A program made the position numbers and the translations under genes. Of a stretch of 64,000 nucleotides of DNA, positions 59,763 to 64,000 are shown one piece after another (position 1 is the first letter of the stretch; each line of letters opens with the position of its first letter). The notes under the pieces were generated by a model. The model searched no databases and was not told where the DNA came from. It worked only from the letters and a program-made list of their open reading frames with translations. Source of the stretch: Asaia bogorensis (GTDB lineage: Bacteria > Pseudomonadota > Alphaproteobacteria > Acetobacterales > Acetobacteraceae); NCBI GenBank assembly GCA_943333505.2, contig CALQTN020000006.1, positions 1 to 64,000 of the forward strand, in the 5' to 3' direction.

Positions 59763-60029
59763 ATGCAGACATTGATTGTCACTGAGAACGCGGCCCTGTT
59801 TGGGGTATTGGCACGGGCCGTTGAACCGGTCTGCACCAAGTCGAGATCGAGTGTCTTTTCGGACCAGGTCAGTGAAGCTGATTGCGTGGCGATGCTGGCG
59901 TTGTTGAAAAAAGGCTGGTCTTGTAGTGCAATCGCAGTCGAGCAAGGCGTGCCGGTACCGATTGTGAAGGCGCGATTAATGCAACTTTACCGCCAAACCG
60001 GACGCCACAAGCAACCGAACCGGCGTTGA
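59763..60029 (+). CDS. Small HTH protein, paralogue 1
   Basis: An 88-residue protein. The start MQTLIVTENAALFGVLARA looks like the first strand and helix of a receiver domain but goes no further. The C-terminal ADCVAMLALLKKGWSCSAIAVEQGVPVPIVKARLMQLYRQTG is a LuxR/sigma-4-like helix-turn-helix. It aligns along its length with the protein at 60266. ATG 59763 is preferred; the frame is open upstream to 59670. Probably DNA-binding; target unknown. Confidence 0.62.
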   Translation: MQTLIVTENAALFGVLARAVEPVCTKSRSSVFSDQVSEADCVAMLALLKKGWSCSAIAVEQGVPVPIVKARLMQLYRQTGRHKQPNRR

Positions 60030-60265
60030 AACCCCGGCATCGAGCTTTCAACACGATTGCTGCACAACCGTTGGATGAAGAATACGGTTGGAAGACTTCC
60101 CGAAAACAAGCGATCAAGATAATTACAATCCAAGATTTCTTGAAAATGCATGATATATAATATTAATAAAAAGTCAGAAATTTCGATAAACTAATCTGTG
60201 TTCAATAATATTTTTTTTGATCAACTGGCAAGGCAAGTGCAGGTTGATATGAATTGGAGGATTTT
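60030..60265. other. AT-rich intergenic island
   Basis: This 236-base gap is strikingly AT-rich for the window (ATGATATATAATATTAATAA near 60150 and a T-run near 60213), with no ORF. It probably holds the promoter of the second mini-HTH gene and could be a target for a silencer such as an H-NS-like or MucR-like protein. A weaker AT-rich patch lies on the other side of the first HTH gene (59634-59700). Confidence 0.6.
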
Positions 60266-60571
60266 GTGGGCACTTTTGTTATTCAGACCGATGATGCATT
60301 ATTCTCCAAACTGATGACCCATCTGCCGGCTGAGTTATGTGTGACGCCAAACCCGCCACGCAAGTTACGCGCCGATGATGCGGCCCTGGTGTTTTCAATG
60401 CTCCGCGAAGGGCGTTCTTGCCGGGAGATCGCAGTCAGCATTGGCGTCAACTTGCAGGCGGTGAAGTCCGGGCTGGCCCAGCTTTATCGTGAAACAGGGG
60501 GTCGCCGTGGCGAACCCTCCGCTCATGGGAGCGCCTATTCCGGCCCTGACCGTCGCGGCGCTGCGGCCTAA
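60266..60571 (+). CDS. Small HTH protein, paralogue 2
   Basis: A 101-residue protein related to the one at 59763: GTFVIQTDDALFSKLMTHL corresponds to its N-terminus, and DAALVFSMLREGRSCREIAVSIGVNLQAVKSGLAQLYRETG is the helix-turn-helix. A charged tail (GRRGEPSAHGSAYSGPDRRG) is extra. GGAGG lies five bases before GTG 60266, so GTG is the start rather than TTG 60254. Its stop overlaps the converging ABC ATPase gene by four bases. Confidence 0.66.
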   Translation: MGTFVIQTDDALFSKLMTHLPAELCVTPNPPRKLRADDAALVFSMLREGRSCREIAVSIGVNLQAVKSGLAQLYRETGGRRGEPSAHGSAYSGPDRRGAAA

Positions 60572-61314
60572 TCCGCCCGAAGATACTCAGCCAGCACCGC
60601 GTCCGCCGGCCCATCCGCCCGCACCCGGCCCTGATCGAGCCAGATCACCCTTGTGCACCAATCGCGCACCACCTCGGGCAGATGGCTGGACAGCACCAGG
60701 ATTTCGGCACCACGCACCAGATCTTCGAGCCGCGCCCGTGCTTTGTCGAGAAAATTAGAATCGCCAGCCAGTAGCCATTCATCCATCAGCAGCACTTGCG
60801 GCTTGATGGCGGTCGCCAGCCCGAAGCCAAGCCGGACGAGCATGCCGGAACTGTAAACCCGCACCGGAAGATCAAGAAAATCGTCCAACTCGGCGAACGC
60901 GGCGACATCATCGGCCAGACGCCCGATCGCTGCCCGGTCCAAACGGTTATACTGGCCGCGCAGAATGATGTTCTCCCGCCCGGTCAGGTCGAGGTTCATC
61001 CCGAGATTGGGGTCGAGCAGCGCATTGATGCTGCCCACAACGCGCAATGAACCCGCGACCGGCTCATAAATCCCAGCCAACGCCCGCAGCAAAGTGGTTT
61101 TGCCTGCGCCGTTACGCCCGACCAGGCCGAGCCGGTCGCCCGACGCCAGGGAAAAACTGACATCGCGCACCGCCTTAACCACAACCCGATGTTTGGCATC
61201 CGCCCCCATTCGGCCCGAAACCGAGGCGACGAGCCTTTTCTTCAGGCTGCGCGCATTGCCGTGATAAAGTGGGAAATCGATGCTGACGCCGGAAAGCGCG
61301 ATGCTTGCACCCAT
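60568..61314 (-). CDS. Polysaccharide ABC exporter, ATP-binding protein (Wzt/KpsT-like)
   Basis: A 248-residue ATPase. Walker A is GLVGRNGAGKTTLLRAL (about residue 65), the signature is the variant YSSGMLVRLGFGLA found in polysaccharide exporters, and Walker B is VLLMDEWLLAGDSNF. IDFPLYHGNARSLKK near the start is typical of the RfbE/KpsT group. It energises export of a capsule, O-antigen or similar glycan with the permease just upstream (4-base gap). ATG 61314 is chosen since the family N-terminus starts there. Confidence 0.9.
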   Translation of the reverse strand: MGASIALSGVSIDFPLYHGNARSLKKRLVASVSGRMGADAKHRVVVKAVRDVSFSLASGDRLGLVGRNGAGKTTLLRALAGIYEPVAGSLRVVGSINALLDPNLGMNLDLTGRENIILRGQYNRLDRAAIGRLADDVAAFAELDDFLDLPVRVYSSGMLVRLGFGLATAIKPQVLLMDEWLLAGDSNFLDKARARLEDLVRGAEILVLSSHLPEVVRDWCTRVIWLDQGRVRADGPADAVLAEYLRAD

Positions 61315-61318
61315 CGAT

Positions 61319-62194
61319 CTAAACCCAGAATGCGATGCGGCCGCGTACCCGGACAAACAGCGTCCAGGCGGCGAGACATAGCACGGCGGAAAAGCAAACC
61401 GCCGAAACATAGCTGTCCCAGCGCGGCACCTCGCCCATCAGCGGGGCGCGCAGCACGTCGAGCACGGTGAAAAACGGATTGAACGCCAGGAGCCATTGCT
61501 GCCCGCCGAGCAATTCGGGACGAAAAATCACCGCGCTCACCATGAACGCCATTTGCAGCACAGATGTCGCGATCGGCGGGATGTCGCGGAAGCGGGCACA
61601 TAAGGCGCCAAGCAAAATGGCGACCGCCAGCGCATCGGCCAGCCACAGCACCATCGCCGGCAAAGCCAGCACCGCCACCGGTCCCGGCCAGCGCCACAGC
61701 ACCAGATCAACCGCAATTACCACGACAATGTTATGGGCCAGCACGAACACATTGCGCAGCACGATACGCGCGGCATACAGCGAATACGGCATCCGCATGG
61801 TGCGGATCATCCCCTCAGCCAGCGTGTAACCATGGCAGCTATCGGTCACCAGAACCGACAGGAAGTTCCACAGCACCAGCGACAATGCGAGGTAAGGCAC
61901 ATAGTCACGCGCGGGAATGTGCAGAATGGACGAATATATGGCGCCCATCGCGGCAACCATCAGCCCGGTCGACAGCGTCAGCCAGAGCGGTCCGAGCATC
62001 GAACCACGATAACGCAGCCGAATATCGAGCCACGCCAACGTCCAGCATAATCGCCATAGACTGGCCGTTTCCACAACATCAACGATCGCCAGACGTTGCC
62101 GGCTGGCATGGGACTGGTCAGCGTTGAACGCGAGGACAAGCCGGGCCCCATCATCTGTCACATGCGCCTTGGTCATTGGCGCGGGTACAACCAA
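61319..62194 (-). CDS. Polysaccharide ABC exporter, permease (Wzm/KpsM-like, ABC-2)
   Basis: A 291-residue inner-membrane protein of the ABC-2 permease type. LAWLDIRLRYRGSMLGPLWLTLS is the characteristic segment before the first helix of Wzm/KpsM, and about six hydrophobic helices follow, ending in LLAFNPFFTVLDVLRAPLMGE. The N-terminal 45 residues are an extra cytoplasmic extension. It pairs with the ATPase downstream and lies next to a TPR/glycosyltransferase-like gene and a lipoprotein gene, consistent with surface glycan export. Confidence 0.9.
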   Translation of the reverse strand: MVVPAPMTKAHVTDDGARLVLAFNADQSHASRQRLAIVDVVETASLWRLCWTLAWLDIRLRYRGSMLGPLWLTLSTGLMVAAMGAIYSSILHIPARDYVPYLALSLVLWNFLSVLVTDSCHGYTLAEGMIRTMRMPYSLYAARIVLRNVFVLAHNIVVVIAVDLVLWRWPGPVAVLALPAMVLWLADALAVAILLGALCARFRDIPPIATSVLQMAFMVSAVIFRPELLGGQQWLLAFNPFFTVLDVLRAPLMGEVPRWDSYVSAVCFSAVLCLAAWTLFVRVRGRIAFWV

Positions 62195-62197
62195 TGG

Positions 62198-62686
62198 CTA
62201 GCCGGCAATCCGGCCGATGCGGGTCCGTGCGCCGCGGGTCATGATGATCCGATCACCGGCACGGAGATTTTCTTCATTGGTCTGTACCACCGAGACGGTC
62301 TGGCCATTGTCTTCGCGAATGATGAACTCGACCGCCTGGCCCTGGCTTACCCCACTTTCGATGGCGCTGCCGGCAACACCACCAATGACCGCGCCGCCGA
62401 TCGCCCCCAGCAGATTGCTGCGTGCCCCGCCGCCGATGAAACTGCCGGCAATCCCGCCGGCCGCGGCACCAGCCAGCGTGCCAACGCCGGGGCCACTATT
62501 GTTCTGCACGGTGACCGCGCGCATCGCCACGATCACCCCGTAACTGACCTGGGCGGTCCTGCCGATATCGGCGCCGCTATAGGTACTGTTGGTATTGACT
62601 GGCGCGCAGGCGGCCATGCCCAATACCGCAGCCAAAGCCAGGACCGGGGAAAAGCGTGCGGTCTGGCTGCAAAAGTGACGGATCAT
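62198..62686 (-). CDS. Glycine-zipper 2TM lipoprotein (SlyB/Pcp-like)
   Basis: A 162-residue lipoprotein. The signal ends at a lipobox (GMAAC, Cys27). TYSGADIGRTAQVSYGVI is the conserved SlyB/Pcp segment. A glycine zipper follows in about residues 68-108 (GTLAGAAAGGIAGSFIGGG and AIGGAVIGGVAGSAIE), likely membrane-spanning, and then a small beta domain (VSVVQTNEENLRAGDRIIM). SlyB-type proteins stabilise the outer membrane. It lies 3 bases upstream of the exporter permease gene. Confidence 0.87.
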   Translation of the reverse strand: MIRHFCSQTARFSPVLALAAVLGMAACAPVNTNSTYSGADIGRTAQVSYGVIVAMRAVTVQNNSGPGVGTLAGAAAGGIAGSFIGGGARSNLLGAIGGAVIGGVAGSAIESGVSQGQAVEFIIREDNGQTVSVVQTNEENLRAGDRIIMTRGARTRIGRIAG

Positions 62687-62905
62687 GACGGATGAACTCC
62701 TGCTGTCTCGATAATACCTTTCAACTTAGCACATCGAAACTTTGTTGCCATTAATTTGCCTCATCATGAGGGTGAAATTGTCGTTAGCTTGATCCACCTC
62801 AAGGCTTGGGCTAAGGACTTAGGGGTAGAACCTGAGTCCGCGATAGAGCGACCACCCCTAGGTGGCGCGTATCTATGTGTTGCCATCTGGGAGGCATTTG
62901 CCGCG

Positions 62906-64000
62906 ATGACTGCTTCGACCGTCCGTCTGCTGGGATGCTTTGCACTGCTGGCGTTGCTCGGCGCGTGCTCGCAGACCAAGACCGCTGGCATTTCCCCGTA
63001 TTATGCGCCGCCGCAGCGCGACTATAAGGCGCCAGGCCCAACCTCCGATCCGTGGGGGCCCTATATCATTGAGGCCGCACAGAAATATGACGTGCCCGAA
63101 CGCTGGGTGCGCGAAGTGATGAAGGCGGAATCTGGTGGCCGGCTGTATGAAAACGGTCAGTTGATCACATCGGCTCCGGGTGCGATGGGGCTGATGCAGG
63201 TTATGCCCGGAACCTATGCGGAGCTGCGGGCGCGTTATAATCTTGGCGATGATCCCTATGAACCGCATGACAACATCATGGCGGGAACTGCCTATCTACG
63301 TGAAATGTTTGATGTTTATGGCGCGCCGGGATTCCTTGCAGCCTATAATGCCGGCCCCGGGCGGCTTGAAGACTATATCGTCCGCAATAAGGAGTTGCCG
63401 CTCGAAACCCGGCGCTATGTTGCGAAGATCGGCCCGAATATCGTTGGCCACACGCCGCTGAGGCCGTCGGGCGCGACCCAGTTTGCAATGTATCAACTGC
63501 CGATCAACATCCCCGCCGGGCCGCGCTACCCCGGTCGTGGCCAGTCGGGCCCGGTGTTACTGGCTGACAATAAACGCAGCCCTGGCGGCTATCAACGCGG
63601 CACTGTGCAAGTGGCGACCCTCGCCGATCCGGCGGTGGCGGCACCGCCGCCGGCCCGCACGGCTTTGTCCGTCCAACCGCAAGCGACCAAGCCGAGCGGG
63701 TTTAACCTGATCACCCCGGCGGTTGCCGATACGCTGTCGGCCCGCCAGCAGGCGACATCTGGCATGGCATGGGCAATCCAGGTTGGCGCCTATGCCAATG
63801 AAGGCCTCGCCCGTGCCGCCGCCGAAAGTGCGCGCGGCAGTGCGAAGGATCTGCTCGGCAACGCCCGTTCGGTGATCGGAACCGTGCAGCAGGCCAAGGG
63901 CACGCTGTATCGCGCAAGGCTTGCCGGGCTGACGCGGGATACCGCGATGCAGGCCTGTTCGCGGCTGGCAAAGTCGCATAATGCATGCATTGTGCTCTCC
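62906..64000 (+). CDS. Lytic transglycosylase lipoprotein with SPOR domain (cut by window end)
   Basis: An open frame of 365 codons runs from ATG 62906 to the window edge without a stop. A lipobox LLGAC places Cys21 as the lipidated residue. An SLT domain follows (about 50-190) with catalytic Glu75 in VMKAESGGRL, GAMGLMQVMPGTY and AAYNAGPG. A Pro/Ala-rich linker leads to a SPOR-like domain (AWAIQVGAYANEGLARAAAE to LYRARLAGL, about 285 onward) that would bind denuded septal glycan, as in RlpA-like or MltC-like division enzymes. GGAGG lies 12 bases upstream. Confidence 0.9.
   Translation, partial: MTASTVRLLGCFALLALLGACSQTKTAGISPYYAPPQRDYKAPGPTSDPWGPYIIEAAQKYDVPERWVREVMKAESGGRLYENGQLITSAPGAMGLMQVMPGTYAELRARYNLGDDPYEPHDNIMAGTAYLREMFDVYGAPGFLAAYNAGPGRLEDYIVRNKELPLETRRYVAKIGPNIVGHTPLRPSGATQFAMYQLPINIPAGPRYPGRGQSGPVLLADNKRSPGGYQRGTVQVATLADPAVAAPPPARTALSVQPQATKPSGFNLITPAVADTLSARQQATSGMAWAIQVGAYANEGLARAAAESARGSAKDLLGNARSVIGTVQQAKGTLYRARLAGLTRDTAMQACSRLAKSHNACIVLS

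Noticed and set aside
1-64000. CRISPR array, tRNA or rRNA genes, prophage or secretion-system modules
   Set aside because: No regularly spaced direct repeats, cloverleaf-like genes or phage/secretion gene sets were seen. The recurring palindromes are dispersed and differ in spacing, so they are not CRISPR repeats.

Overview
The window looks like chromosomal DNA of a GC-rich alphaproteobacterium, most likely order Rhodospirillales/Acetobacterales. This rests on gene content: a BztABCD-type amino-acid transporter, the late Kdo/lipid A cluster, ubiG, an ornithine decarboxylase with a long structured leader, DUF1127 and DUF6134 proteins, and a conserved hypothetical of a kind I recall from Acetobacteraceae. 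Coenzyme F420 genes, which only some alphaproteobacteria carry, are also present. No tRNA, rRNA, CRISPR array or phage module was seen.

Region by region: 1-150 is the edge of a probable IS66-like element. 381-6455 holds two orphan amino-acid binding proteins and a complete bztABCD (aapJQMP) transporter operon. 6581-10220 holds a metallophosphoesterase, a DUF35/thiolase pair, a hypothetical protein with a promoter suggesting a leaderless mRNA, and a VapBC toxin-antitoxin pair. 10251-18034 is one long minus-strand operon running fgd-cofE-cofD-cofC (F420 use and synthesis) straight into DUF374-waaA-lpxK-lpxL (Kdo/lipid A) and a HAD phosphatase, with overlapping or nearly touching genes. A second LLM oxidoreductase is divergent from it. 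19174-23747 holds a nitronate monooxygenase, lysC, ubiG, a metallo-beta-lactamase-fold hydrolase and a glutathione transferase.

23835-28630 is a catabolic operon: a two-subunit CoA-transferase, an alpha/beta hydrolase without its nucleophilic serine, a 72-residue biotinyl carrier and a double CaiB-type CoA-transferase. 28677-38150 is a duplicated minus-strand array of M20 amidohydrolase, family 5 binding protein and beta-lactamase-like hydrolase. The middle M20 gene has been deleted down to 14 codons. 38189-44558 holds a BASS-like transporter, a UvrD helicase, prmA, a DUF1127 protein and aminopeptidase P. 44653-46521 is a zinc-starvation unit: a perfect 28-bp Zur-like palindrome, an outer-membrane beta-barrel protein and ZnuA, followed by a decayed IS1380-type transposase.

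46935-51990 holds a DUF6134 protein, a CFA-type methyltransferase and a sugar ABC transporter without its ATPase. 52024-54629 is polyamine metabolism (ornithine decarboxylase, a speF-like leader with a 16-residue upstream ORF, agmatinase). 54634-57846 holds acyl-CoA and small-molecule enzymes. 57843-64000 is surface biology: a TPR/glycosyltransferase-like protein, two paralogous mini-HTH proteins in an AT-rich island, a Wzm/Wzt-type exporter, a glycine-zipper lipoprotein and a lytic transglycosylase cut by the window end.

Two families of intergenic hairpins recur at gene ends (6455, 19009-19176, 28634, 29897-30001, 44555, 50193, 51992). In seven genes the TAG stop codon lies in or directly against the outer base of the hairpin. 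Functional calls come from recognising motifs by eye; no database search was run.
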